Shown one piece after another: positions 16,809 to 25,605 of a DNA stretch of 64,000 nt. Source of the DNA: Halobacillus faecis (lineage in GTDB: Bacteria > Bacillota > Bacilli > Bacillales > Halobacillaceae); NCBI RefSeq assembly GCF_007991335.1, contig NZ_BJYD01000017.1, forward strand, positions 1 through 64,000. The letters run 5' to 3'. The first letter of the stretch is position 1, and each line of letters starts with the position of its first letter. The position numbers were made by a program, and so were the translations under genes. Below the pieces are notes generated by a model. It saw nothing but the letters and a program-made list of their open reading frames with translations, had not been told where the DNA came from and made no database searches.

Positions 16809-17675
16809 ATGAAGCCTGGTACGCATCAATTCGTAAGAGCTGTCATTCTTTTTGGATTTGCACTCTTCATATTAAAACTGTTGATCAGCGGTGATATACA
16901 AAAGTTTATCGCCCCTCGTATGATGCCCTATGTGTACTTTACACTTATAGTCGTAGGGATCCTTGGAGCCATTCAATATTTTAAAACAGGGGATGAAGAA
17001 GAGCACGAAAATTGTGGGTGTGCCCATGGTCACGATTATCCCAGATCAAAAGTGAAATCTTTTTTAATTTACGCATTGTTCATTGTACCTGTTTTGACTG
17101 GAATGATGTTTTCCGATCATGTCATGGGCAGCTCTGCTGCAGCGAATAAAGGTTTTAAATACGAGATGCGCAACACAAACCCAGAAATTGATACGGAACC
17201 TTCAACAGACGGAGAGGATATTGACCCAATTGAATTAAATCCGGGCGTATTAACTCCTAAAAAACGATATCCAGACCTTTACGAATCTATGAGTGAAGCT
17301 AATGTTATTCATTTAACCGAAGACAATTACATTGGAACCATTTCCTTGATGGAAGACCACATGGAAGAATATCTCGGAAAAGAGATTGTCATGAATGGAT
17401 TTGTTTTCCGCGAAGACACCTATCCTGAAAATCAGATTGTAGTGGGACGCTTTGGAATTAGTTGCTGCGTAGCTGATGGCGGAATCTACGGAGTGATGGT
17501 TCAAGGGGCGGAGCTAAACACATATAAAAATGATACATGGGTCGAAGTTAGAGGGATTCTCAACATGGTGGATTATAACGGTTGGCAACTTCCCTTGATC
17601 GAACCGAAGGATATGATTGAAATTGAAACACCACATGAACCTTATGTGTATGAAACATTCGAATTTTCAGGTTAA
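16809..17675 (+). CDS. ycgQ: TIGR03943 family membrane protein, YcgQ-like
   Basis: This 288-residue protein belongs to the TIGR03943/COG3689 family. Three hydrophobic segments lie in the first 110 residues, separated by a Cys/His-rich loop (ENCGCAHGHD) that could bind metal. The soluble C-terminal half contains GRFGISCCVADGG and WVEVRGILN, typical of the family. ATG at 16809 follows AGGAGG by eight bases. An earlier in-frame TTG at 16806 is spaced less well. It is cotranscribed with the upstream permease, so the two probably work together. The molecular function is unknown. Confidence 0.85.
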   Translation: MKPGTHQFVRAVILFGFALFILKLLISGDIQKFIAPRMMPYVYFTLIVVGILGAIQYFKTGDEEEHENCGCAHGHDYPRSKVKSFLIYALFIVPVLTGMMFSDHVMGSSAAANKGFKYEMRNTNPEIDTEPSTDGEDIDPIELNPGVLTPKKRYPDLYESMSEANVIHLTEDNYIGTISLMEDHMEEYLGKEIVMNGFVFREDTYPENQIVVGRFGISCCVADGGIYGVMVQGAELNTYKNDTWVEVRGILNMVDYNGWQLPLIEPKDMIEIETPHEPYVYETFEFSG

Positions 17676-17680
17676 GTGCC

Positions 17681-17710
17681 AGCCCCATCTAGATAGAGAT
17701 GGGGCTTTTC
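17681..17710 (+). terminator. Terminator of ycgR-ycgQ
   Basis: AGCCCCATCT pairs with AGATGGGGCT across a six-base loop and is followed by TTTT. Confidence 0.88.
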
Positions 17711-17774
17711 TGTTGGCACCTGGTACCTATTTAAGTTACGGAGGTAGGTTTAAAGAAGTAAGATATATATAGAC

Positions 17775-17806
17775 AGAAAAAAGCCAGAGCTGAACGGCTC
17801 TGGCTT
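17775..17806 (-). terminator. Terminator of the amino-acid ABC transporter genes
   Basis: AAGCCAGAGC pairs with GCTCTGGCTT, followed on the minus strand by a T-run, next to the permease stop at 17813. Confidence 0.87.
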
Positions 17807-17812
17807 CATCGC

Positions 17813-18505
17813 TTATAGATATCGGTTGTGACGCTTCTCCAAATAATCTTGAAGAGCCGAAAAAATCATAGTAAGCGGCCAATACACAAGGGCTGCTGTA
17901 ATGTACATCGTCATCGAATCGACCGTTCGACCCGCTGCGATTTGTGCTTTATTCAAAATCTCTGGTACTGAGATCATTGCTGCAAGTGATGTGGCTTTCA
18001 GCAAATCAAGAAAGACATTTCCAAGCGGCGGGATGGCGATTCTCGTTGCCTGAGGCATGATGATTCTTCTTATCGTCTGCCAATACGTAAACCCGAGTGC
18101 ACGGGATGATTCCCATTGACCGTTCGGAACACTGTTCAGAGAAGCTCGATTGATTTCTGCAATATACGCTGCACTGTTTGTTCCAAAGCCGATGATTGCC
18201 GCTACGGTTGCCGGCATTTTTATTCCTACAACAGGAAGTCCGAAATACAAAACGAATAAATACACGAGAATTGGGGTACCTCGCATAAAAGAAATATAAA
18301 ATCGGGCTGGCCATCTGAGCCAGATATAATCCGATCCTCTCGCAAGTGCTAAAAAGAAACCCAGAACGAGCCCGACCAGCATACCGCTCAAAGCGACCAG
18401 CAAGGTCAAAGGAACACCTTCAAGAATAAAAGGAAGGTTTGCCCAGGCACGCTCCGCGTTAAAAAGTTTTTCGATTTGAATTTCGTTTATTTCGATACCT
18501 AACAT
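17813..18505 (-). CDS. Polar amino-acid ABC transporter permease (HisM/TcyB type)
   Basis: This 230-residue permease of the polar amino-acid uptake class has about five helices. It has the conserved EAA-like loop ESSRALGFTYWQTIRRIIMPQA, where the ATPase docks. It follows the binding-protein gene by 10 bases, so the two form an operon. No ATP-binding gene is adjacent, so the ATPase must be encoded elsewhere. The substrate is not fixed; cystine or glutamine-type ligands are common for this group. Confidence 0.9.
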   Translation of the reverse strand: MLGIEINEIQIEKLFNAERAWANLPFILEGVPLTLLVALSGMLVGLVLGFFLALARGSDYIWLRWPARFYISFMRGTPILVYLFVLYFGLPVVGIKMPATVAAIIGFGTNSAAYIAEINRASLNSVPNGQWESSRALGFTYWQTIRRIIMPQATRIAIPPLGNVFLDLLKATSLAAMISVPEILNKAQIAAGRTVDSMTMYITAALVYWPLTMIFSALQDYLEKRHNRYL

Positions 18506-18515
18506 AAGGATCTCC

Positions 18516-19397
18516 TTACAGTTCTAGACCTTCGATTTCACGGATATCTGCTTCTGGTTTTTTAGAAGCATCCTTGCCACCGAAGAACTCTTCAGAAAGC
18601 TTCGTAAGGGTTCCATCTTCTCTCATCTCTTGTAACACAGCATCGATTTCCTCTTTCATTTGAGATGCGTCATTAGGCATAACAATGGCTGAGTTCGTCG
18701 GATGGAACTTCAGGTCCGGGTGTAATTGAACTTCAATATTAGGCAGTGCTTTTAAGGCAAGAGACTGCAAGTAATAATCATTGATGATAAAGTCTGTGTT
18801 CCCGTTCTCGACATCTCGCAAGTACACATCATTGGTTACATTTCCGTATGTTTTCGTTTCTGCACCGAAGTGTTCAGCAATCTGTGAAAACACGGTAGTC
18901 GCTCCACCACCATGTGTTTTTCCTTCAAGGTCTTCCAGTTTCTCAATTCCAGATAAGTCAGACTCACGGACAATCATAGTGGAATATGAATATTTATATG
19001 GTTCACTAAACGTAAACTGTTCTTGACGAGCTTTCGTCACTTCCATGTCGTTGATCACTGCGTCGATACGGCCACTGTTGATGGCGGAAAGTAGTCCATC
19101 GACTCCATATTCTTCAAATTTCAATTCTAGACCGAGGCGATCCGCCACCTCTCTCATGATTTCTACATCATATCCAGTCATCTCATCAGAGTCTTCTGGA
19201 TAATAAGAAGCTGGGAAAAGTGTACCTGAAGTACCGACAACAATCTCCCCTTTTTCTTGGATTTCACTCCATTTGCTATCGGAAGCTTCTTCGCTTCCAG
19301 TGCTATCTGAACTGCTTTCTCCTTCATTACTTGAACCACAAGCAGCAAGAAATCCGGCAAGCATAAGCATAAGTATGAATAAAAGACCTTTGCGCAT
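18516..19397 (-). CDS. Amino-acid ABC transporter substrate-binding lipoprotein
   Basis: This 293-residue lipoprotein belongs to binding-protein family 3. The lipobox is LAACGSS, with Cys20. The family core appears as ETTPYDV-like GYDVEIMREVADRLG, SGRIDAVINDMEVTKARQEQFTFS and FIINDYYLQ. It resembles FliY/TcyA-type cystine-binding proteins, but the ligand cannot be read from sequence alone. The ATG at 19397 has AAGGTGG eight bases upstream. An in-frame GTG at 19409 is too close to that site. It is the first gene of a two-gene operon with the permease. Confidence 0.88.
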   Translation of the reverse strand: MRKGLLFILMLMLAGFLAACGSSNEGESSSDSTGSEEASDSKWSEIQEKGEIVVGTSGTLFPASYYPEDSDEMTGYDVEIMREVADRLGLELKFEEYGVDGLLSAINSGRIDAVINDMEVTKARQEQFTFSEPYKYSYSTMIVRESDLSGIEKLEDLEGKTHGGGATTVFSQIAEHFGAETKTYGNVTNDVYLRDVENGNTDFIINDYYLQSLALKALPNIEVQLHPDLKFHPTNSAIVMPNDASQMKEEIDAVLQEMREDGTLTKLSEEFFGGKDASKKPEADIREIEGLEL

Positions 19398-19547
19398 TCG
19401 TTTTTCCACCTTCCATATGTTTTTTGCACCTGTCTAATATAGCAACTTGACACCTGTAATATCAACTGCCTGGATTCTTTTTTACACATTCCATTTTTTC
19501 CACTTGTATTCTCACCCTTTCGTGATATCATAATAATATATATTAAA

Positions 19548-19562
19548 TTAAAATAATTTTAA
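19548..19562 (+). promoter_or_regulatory. PerR-like box upstream of zosA
   Basis: TTAAAATAATTTTAA is a perfect palindrome matching the B. subtilis PerR consensus TTATAATnATTATAA at 12 of its 14 specified positions. It lies 68-82 bases upstream of the zosA start. B. subtilis zosA is known to be controlled by PerR. A second inverted repeat (TTAATTGA, nine bases, TCAATTAA) lies between this box and the gene. Confidence 0.6.
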
Positions 19563-19629
19563 ATAAACTCTCCATTTCACCGCATTAATTGACTTTTATT
19601 CTCAATTAACTAAAGGAGTTGAAAATTGT

Positions 19630-21540
19630 ATGAATCAATCACGAACCTTATCTTCCTTGAAGTGGTGGAAATTACCATCACCTTCTACCCTTAAGGAACA
19701 TGTTGAATTAATAGCAGCCATAAGCAGCGGACTACTTATCTTATTTGCATGGTATGGAGAACACCATTGGGCACCATCTGTATATGTCAGTTTATATGTA
19801 ACAGCTTTCTTTATTGGTGGTTTCGCTAAAGCTAAAGAAGGATTAGAAGAGACAATAAAAGAAAAATCACTCAATGTTGAATTGCTCATGATTCTAGCCG
19901 CTATCGGCTCTGCTTCCATTGGATACTGGACAGAAGGAGCCATTCTCATCTTCATCTTTGCTTTAAGCGGAGCTCTGGAAACATATACGATGAACAAAAG
20001 CCATAAAGAGATCTCTTCATTAATGAGTTTGCAGCCGGAAGAAGCCTTCCTTATTACAAATTCCGGGTATGAATGGGTACCTGTAAAAACGCTCCAGATC
20101 GGCGATCAAATATTAATCAAACCAGGGGAACGTGTCCCTGCAGATGGAAGGATTGTGAAAGGCAGTTCCACATTAAATGAAAGTGCCATTACCGGTGAAT
20201 CTCTCCCTGTTAGCAAAAGTGAAACTGGAGAAGTTTTCGCAGGAACGATGAACGTTGACGGCAGCCTTGTCGTCTCTGTCACCAAACCGTCGAATGAAAC
20301 ACTTTTCCAAAAAATCATTACCATGGTTCAAAATGCTCAAAGTGAGAAATCCCCTTCCCAATTGTTTATTGAAAGGTTTGAAAGTACGTATGTAAAAATC
20401 GTATTAGCCGTGGTGGGTCTTATGTTATTCCTCCCACATTTTCTGTTCGGATGGTCATGGATGGAAACCATCTACCGGGCCATGATTCTACTTGTCGTTG
20501 CTTCTCCATGTGCCCTTGTCGCTTCCATTATGCCTGCAACATTATCGGCTATATCAAAAGGTGCACGCCATGGGATTTTGTTCAAGGGGGGCGTACACCT
20601 TGAACACCTCTCTCATCTAAAAGCAATCGCTTTTGATAAAACAGGGACGCTCACGAAAGGAGAGCCGGAGGTCACTGACTTTCTTCCAATAGAAATGAAC
20701 ATGGAAGCTTCCATTCTTTCTGTCGTTTCTTCCATTGAAAATGAATCCAACCACCCCCTAGCCCAAGCAATTGTAAAGTATGCCCAAAAAAATGACTGCT
20801 CTTTTTCTACAGTCGAAAATGTCAAAGATCATAGTGGGATGGGTGTGAGTGGACAATACAACAACGAGGAGTGGAAAGTAGGAAAAGCCGATTTTGTTGG
20901 GAAAGAAGCAGCAACTTCGTATAAAGATAACCTTGCGGAAGTCCTTGCTTCGGAAGGGAAAACCGTGATTTTTGTAGCAAAGAATGAGCAGGTTGTTGCC
21001 CTCTTCGCCCTGAAAGATACAGTTCGAAAAGAAGCGAAGGAAGCTATTTCCACACTAAGAAGCCATGGTATTTACACCATTATGTTGACAGGTGACAATG
21101 ACCGCACGGCAAAAGCCATTGCTGAAGAAGTAGGAATGGATAACTATATCGCTGAATGTATGCCTGACCAAAAACTTCAGGAAATCAAAACATTAAAAGA
21201 CCATTTTTCTCATGTCGGTATGGTTGGGGACGGAATCAATGATGCACCGGCACTCGCAGAAGCTGATGTTGGCGTTGCCATGGGGGAAGGTACAGATGTT
21301 GCCTTAGAAACAGCGGATGTTGTATTGATGAAAAACGACCTTCCCAAGATTGGAGAGGCTACCCAGGTCTCTCGGAAAATGAACAAAATCATCAAACAGA
21401 ACATTATTTTCTCTATAACCGTAATCATGCTTTTGATTGTAAGCAACTTCTTGCAAATCCTCGACCTTCCTTTAGGTGTCATTGGACATGAAGGGAGTAC
21501 GATTCTCGTGATATTGAATGGACTCCGATTACTAAAATAA
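19630..21540 (+). CDS. zosA: Zinc-transporting P-type ATPase ZosA
   Basis: This 636-residue P1B-type ATPase lacks an N-terminal metal-binding domain. It shows TGES in the actuator loop, the membrane metal motif SPCALVAS and the phosphorylation motif DKTGTLTKG. HP-type SNHPLAQA, TGDND and GDGINDAPALAEAD follow. The sequence after the metal motif, MPATLSAISKGARHGILFKG, matches ZosA of B. subtilis. ZosA imports zinc under peroxide stress and is repressed by PerR. A PerR-like palindrome is present upstream. The ribosome binding site AAAGGAG lies 11 bases before the ATG. The gene has its own terminator. Confidence 0.92.
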   Translation: MNQSRTLSSLKWWKLPSPSTLKEHVELIAAISSGLLILFAWYGEHHWAPSVYVSLYVTAFFIGGFAKAKEGLEETIKEKSLNVELLMILAAIGSASIGYWTEGAILIFIFALSGALETYTMNKSHKEISSLMSLQPEEAFLITNSGYEWVPVKTLQIGDQILIKPGERVPADGRIVKGSSTLNESAITGESLPVSKSETGEVFAGTMNVDGSLVVSVTKPSNETLFQKIITMVQNAQSEKSPSQLFIERFESTYVKIVLAVVGLMLFLPHFLFGWSWMETIYRAMILLVVASPCALVASIMPATLSAISKGARHGILFKGGVHLEHLSHLKAIAFDKTGTLTKGEPEVTDFLPIEMNMEASILSVVSSIENESNHPLAQAIVKYAQKNDCSFSTVENVKDHSGMGVSGQYNNEEWKVGKADFVGKEAATSYKDNLAEVLASEGKTVIFVAKNEQVVALFALKDTVRKEAKEAISTLRSHGIYTIMLTGDNDRTAKAIAEEVGMDNYIAECMPDQKLQEIKTLKDHFSHVGMVGDGINDAPALAEADVGVAMGEGTDVALETADVVLMKNDLPKIGEATQVSRKMNKIIKQNIIFSITVIMLLIVSNFLQILDLPLGVIGHEGSTILVILNGLRLLK

Positions 21541-21543
21541 ATA

Positions 21544-21580
21544 AGAAAGGCGGAACCTTACACGGTCCCGCCTTTCTTTA
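21544..21580. terminator. Terminator between zosA and yfkH
   Basis: GAAAGGCGG and CCGCCTTTC arms, with inner ACC/GGT pairs, are followed by TTTATTT. The convergent yfkH gene ends immediately beyond. Confidence 0.85.
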
Positions 21581-21586
21581 TTTCTT

Positions 21587-22417
21587 CTACCCCCACGTTT
21601 CTTTCTTTCTACGGTGATGACTCATGGCATTGATTTCCCCTCCCAGAATAATGACAACTCCTGAAAGGTATAACCAAATCATGAGTACGATCACTGTCCC
21701 TAAACTCCCATAGGTGGCAGAGAAATTCCCAAGACTACTCACATAAAAAGAGAACAACAGAGAGACTAACTGCCAGCCAAATGTGGCAAATACCGCCCCA
21801 GGGACGGTATCACGGTATTTCAATCGTTTATTTGGTGCCATGACATACAAAAAGGACAATACGATATAAAAGATGATGGAGGAAATGACCCACCTCATCC
21901 CATTCCATAACGTCAAAAAGTTTTCTGAAAGTCCGAAGACAGAAAACAGTTGAATGCCGATCGTATGACCAAGCACAGGCAGCAAAAGCGCAATTCCGAT
22001 AACAAAAACCATCGCCACTGTCAGGACAATTGCGATGATACGTGATACAAGAAACGAACGGTTCTCTTTGACGTTATGAGCACGGTTGAATGCGCGCATA
22101 ATGGCATTGACCCCATTAGATGCAGCCCAAAGGGTGCCTAATAAACCGATGGATAACAAACTTCCATTTTCCCCGCTTAATAAGGAAGAAACATTTTCCG
22201 TAATCAAATCGAACGTTTCAGGGGGCGCATAGGTACTGACGAAAGCAAGCACACGTTCTTCGTCAATATGTAAATATCCGAGCAATGTAAGCAGGAATAT
22301 CATAAAAGGAAACAGAGATAGTAGAAAAAAATACGACAGTTGAGCTGCCATCCCTCCGACATCATCTTCACCGAAGCGAGCAAACAGCTCTTTGCCAAAA
22401 TTCTTGATGATTTTCAC
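21587..22417 (-). CDS. yfkH: YihY/BrkB family membrane protein, YfkH-like
   Basis: This 276-residue membrane protein of the YihY family has about six helices. It was once misnamed ribonuclease BN. Conserved stretches are AAQLSYFFLLSLFPFMIFLLT, LWAASNGVNAIMRAFNRAHNV and WLYLSGVVIILGGEINA. Its transport or enzymatic role is not established. It is the third gene after yfkJ and the YtxH-domain gene, the same order as yfkJ-yfkI-yfkH of B. subtilis. The gap from the YtxH gene is about 22 bases. Confidence 0.88.
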   Translation of the reverse strand: MKIIKNFGKELFARFGEDDVGGMAAQLSYFFLLSLFPFMIFLLTLLGYLHIDEERVLAFVSTYAPPETFDLITENVSSLLSGENGSLLSIGLLGTLWAASNGVNAIMRAFNRAHNVKENRSFLVSRIIAIVLTVAMVFVIGIALLLPVLGHTIGIQLFSVFGLSENFLTLWNGMRWVISSIIFYIVLSFLYVMAPNKRLKYRDTVPGAVFATFGWQLVSLLFSFYVSSLGNFSATYGSLGTVIVLMIWLYLSGVVIILGGEINAMSHHRRKKETWG

Positions 22418-22439
22418 GATATTCCCTCACCTCTTGTGA

Positions 22440-22769
22440 TCAAGAAGCTTCTTTTGAATCGTCGACAGCTCTCAGCTGCTCTTTCACTTCTTGATTGATT
22501 TCCCCTACTTTATTCAGCATACTCTCCGCCTTATCCAATAATTCCAGAAGATCTTCCACTCCTTTATTTACTTGGGAAGAAAAAGCCTCATAATTCACTC
22601 TAATTCTGTGGATGGCTTCTGAAGGCTGCTTCACATAACTTTGACATTTGGAACCTGTAGCTCGTGATTTCTCTCCTACATACTGTCTTGTTTCTTTATC
22701 CATAAGTGCTGCTATTCCTCCAACCAAAGCTCCGATCAGTACACCTTTCCAAAGTTTACTCTGTCCCAT
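22440..22769 (-). CDS. yfkI: YtxH-domain small protein, YfkI position
   Basis: This 109-residue protein has one N-terminal hydrophobic segment (LWKGVLIGALVGGIAALMD) and a long, charged helical tail (about 25-105). That is the YtxH-type layout of a membrane-anchored, coiled stress-related protein. The ATG at 22769 has GAGGAGG six bases upstream. An upstream TTG in frame would overlap yfkJ and is not needed. The assignment to yfkI rests on its place between yfkJ and yfkH. Confidence 0.8.
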   Translation of the reverse strand: MGQSKLWKGVLIGALVGGIAALMDKETRQYVGEKSRATGSKCQSYVKQPSEAIHRIRVNYEAFSSQVNKGVEDLLELLDKAESMLNKVGEINQEVKEQLRAVDDSKEAS

Positions 22770-22780
22770 AAACATCCTCC

Positions 22781-23248
22781 TCAAAGATTATGATCGTTTT
22801 TTATTTTTTCTAACAGTTTAAAACATCCATCATGGACGAGGTCATACACATATTCAAAATTACCTGTAAAATAGGGGTCCGGCACTTCGCTTTCCTTTGA
22901 ATGAGGAACGAAGTCCAGCAGTTTGGCGACCACTACATCATTTTTCTCTCGAATTCCTTTTAAGTCCTGGATGTTTTTATCATCCATCGCAATGAGGTAA
23001 TCAAAGTCATCCCAGTCCGATGCCTTCACTTGTCTTGCACTCATGCCCTCATAAGAGATGCTTTTCTCATCAAGGATTGCCCGTGTCCCTTCATGAGGCT
23101 CAGAACCGATATGCCAATGGCCAATCCCTGCAGAATCGACGGTTATTTTTTCATCCAATCCTTCTTTTTTCACAAGATCTTTAAAAATGGCTTCTGCCAT
23201 AGGGGAACGACAAATGTTACCGAGGCAGACAAATAATACACGAATCAT
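22781..23248 (-). CDS. yfkJ: Low-molecular-weight protein-tyrosine phosphatase, YfkJ-like
   Basis: This 155-residue phosphatase has the N-terminal P-loop VCLGNICRSPMAEA, with catalytic Cys and Arg. The general-acid loop DPYFTGNFEYVYDLV is near residue 120. B. subtilis YfkJ is an active tyrosine phosphatase linked to stress resistance. ATG at 23248 follows TTGGAGGA. It heads the yfkJ-yfkI-yfkH operon, which likely shares one promoter upstream of 23260. Confidence 0.92.
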   Translation of the reverse strand: MIRVLFVCLGNICRSPMAEAIFKDLVKKEGLDEKITVDSAGIGHWHIGSEPHEGTRAILDEKSISYEGMSARQVKASDWDDFDYLIAMDDKNIQDLKGIREKNDVVVAKLLDFVPHSKESEVPDPYFTGNFEYVYDLVHDGCFKLLEKIKNDHNL

Positions 23249-23470
23249 AACTATGTTCCTCCAATGTAGTATTTCTCATCTGTTTATTTTCTATGAAAGC
23301 GTCGAAAATCCTGCCCAATTAAAACAGTTCACGCAAATATCTTCCCTTTTCATGTCGAAATCAACCGTTCTTTTTTTATTTTTGTATATAAATGACCTTG
23401 ACATTTGTTTCTAATTTTCGGAATATTTAATATATGGACAAATATTAAATATATGGATAGGGGGAAGATG

Positions 23471-24862
23471 ATGGGTGAAGGTAGTGCACTACACAGTTTT
23501 TTAAGTGAATTAAGTGGAATCGTCTGGGGACCGTTCCTTCTGATTTTATTGGTAGGAACAGGGGTTTATTTGACACTCCGTTTGGGTTTTCTTCAGTTCA
23601 GAACCCTCCCTTACGCTCTAAAGCTTGCTTTTAAACCAAGCAAAGAGAAGAAAAAGAATGAGAAAGGAGATATTTCGCATTATCAGGCACTCACCACAGC
23701 TCTTGCTGCAACCATTGGAACAGGAAACATCGCTGGTGTAGCAACGGCCGTTGTTCTAGGTGGACCTGGTGCCGTTTTTTGGATGTGGGTGACCGCTGTT
23801 TTCGGTATGGCGACAAAATATGCCGAAGCTGTACTAGCCGTTAAATACAGAATCGAAGGAAAGAACGGTGAAATGTCCGGCGGGCCGATGTATTATCTAT
23901 CCCGCGGTTTGAAGACCAAATGGCTCGGACGTCCGCTCGGTTTCTTATTCGCGATCTTCGGTGCCGTTGCTGCATTCGGAATCGGGAACATGGTCCAGTC
24001 CAACTCCGTTTCTGATGTCATGGAAGGCACGTTCAATGTTTCTCCATGGGTGACGGGAGTGCTGCTTACGCTGTTAGCTGGCTTAGTTTTGCTGGGAGGA
24101 ATTAAAAGTATCGGGAAAGTCACGGCTTTCTTTGTTCCAATCATGGCTATTTTCTATGTTATTGGTGCACTAATCATACTTATTCTGAATTACAACATGG
24201 TCATCCCGGCATTTGGCACTATTTTCAATGATGCATTTACAGCAAGTGCCCTTGGTGGCGGTCTACTGGGGACAGTCATTCGTTATGGGGTCGCACGTGG
24301 TGTGTTCTCCAATGAAGCAGGTCTCGGTTCTGCACCGATCGCTGCTGCTGCAGCCCGCACCGACTATGCAGGACGCCAGGCACTCGTATCCATGACTCAA
24401 GTATTCATTGATACCATTATCGTTTGTACAATGACAGGTTTAACGATTGTCATGGCTGGTCAATATCAAGGCGGCCTGGATGGCGCCGACTTGACTTCTA
24501 CCTCATTCCAAATCTTCCTTGGTGATGTAGGAGCATATATTGTAACCATAGGCTTAGTCTTCTTTGCCTTCTCTACCATTGTCGGTTGGTCCTACTATGG
24601 AGAAAAATGCTTCGGTTACTTGACGAAACAACGATTCATCGGTGCTTACAAGATTGTGTTCGTAGCGTTCGTCCTTGTAGGAGCCGTATCCCAACTGAGC
24701 ACAGTATGGATTTTCGCTGACGTTATGAATGGCTTAATGGCCTTCCCGAACTTGATCGGACTATTACTCCTATCCGGTGTCGTAGCTGCCGAAACGAACA
24801 AGTTCCTGAAAGTCGCCAAAAAAGAAAAACAACAAGAACGCGAACAACGGCAAGCCGGTTAA
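23471..24862 (+). CDS. Alanine/glycine:cation symporter (AGCS family)
   Basis: This 463-residue sodium-coupled amino-acid carrier has about ten or eleven helices. The family signature is seen as GTGNIAGVATAVVLGGPGAVFWMW. Also typical are RYGVARGVFSNEAGLGSAPIAAAAA and FAFSTIVGWSYYGEKC. It imports alanine, glycine or glutamine with Na+, and is close to B. subtilis AlsT. Of several in-frame starts, ATG at 23471 gives the normal family length and has GGGGG six bases upstream. It is a single gene with a strong terminator. Confidence 0.92.
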   Translation: MGEGSALHSFLSELSGIVWGPFLLILLVGTGVYLTLRLGFLQFRTLPYALKLAFKPSKEKKKNEKGDISHYQALTTALAATIGTGNIAGVATAVVLGGPGAVFWMWVTAVFGMATKYAEAVLAVKYRIEGKNGEMSGGPMYYLSRGLKTKWLGRPLGFLFAIFGAVAAFGIGNMVQSNSVSDVMEGTFNVSPWVTGVLLTLLAGLVLLGGIKSIGKVTAFFVPIMAIFYVIGALIILILNYNMVIPAFGTIFNDAFTASALGGGLLGTVIRYGVARGVFSNEAGLGSAPIAAAAARTDYAGRQALVSMTQVFIDTIIVCTMTGLTIVMAGQYQGGLDGADLTSTSFQIFLGDVGAYIVTIGLVFFAFSTIVGWSYYGEKCFGYLTKQRFIGAYKIVFVAFVLVGAVSQLSTVWIFADVMNGLMAFPNLIGLLLLSGVVAAETNKFLKVAKKEKQQEREQRQAG

Positions 24863-24884
24863 CCTTAAATAATGACCTCTCATG

Positions 24885-24927
24885 CAAAAAGAGCTTACCG
24901 CACTACGTTGCGGTAAGCTCTTTTTTT
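24885..24927 (+). terminator. Terminator of the alanine symporter gene
   Basis: AAAAAGAGCTTACCG and CGGTAAGCTCTTTTTTT form a long perfect stem around a ten-base loop. Confidence 0.92.
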
Positions 24928-24994
24928 GGTGTAAACTCAATTATTAGAAAACTTCTTGTTTTGAATAAGATTAATGAGGGCACAGGAACTACAA

Positions 24995-25456
24995 CTAAGC
25001 TAATCCTCCCACCACCCACAGAATAATCAGAAACGATAACCCTATTCCTGTTGGTAAAAGGAAACTACGATACACAGTTCCCCAAGTAAAATGTTTTTTT
25101 CTACTTTTTAAGATCAGATCAACGGCAAAGAAAATGCAAGCCGCTCCCAAGCTGACCCACATAAAGATAACTCCAAAAAACATATGCAATAAACCTGAAA
25201 CCAACAATTCCGCTTTGGGCTGTCCAGTGACTTTCGCTATATATCCTCCCGCCCATTCGCTAACAAAGGATGCGGCCACTCCGTATGAGAGAATCAGTGG
25301 AAGGCTGTATAACAAACCTACGGGTATAAGTAAAGTGACTGTATGTAGGTAAACGACTAAACTACTTAGCCCACTATCGAACGCCATGATGAACCCTAGA
25401 ACAACAGCGTATATAGAACTTGTGATAGAACCGGCTACAATTTTTCTTTTTAACAA
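24995..25456 (-). CDS. Conserved-looking membrane protein, unknown
   Basis: This gene encodes a 153-residue protein with four likely membrane helices, at about residues 8-27, 34-56, 84-112 and 130-150. A charged loop (KSRKKHFTW) precedes the last helix. I do not recognise a family. TTG at 25456 has AAGGAGG seven bases upstream. The in-frame ATG at 25483 lies upstream of that site and was rejected. It stands alone between convergent and tandem neighbours. Confidence 0.7.
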   Translation of the reverse strand: MLKRKIVAGSITSSIYAVVLGFIMAFDSGLSSLVVYLHTVTLLIPVGLLYSLPLILSYGVAASFVSEWAGGYIAKVTGQPKAELLVSGLLHMFFGVIFMWVSLGAACIFFAVDLILKSRKKHFTWGTVYRSFLLPTGIGLSFLIILWVVGGLA

Positions 25457-25605
25457 ATACAGTCCTCCTTCTCCGCAAAACACTAATATGGTACTTGATT
25501 AAACGTTACGGAAAAAGAGGTAAATAAATCCATCCAAACGCTACACCTTACATTCCTATGGGTATCTGATTACACTACCCTGACTTATCCATTAAAAAAT
25601 ATTCG

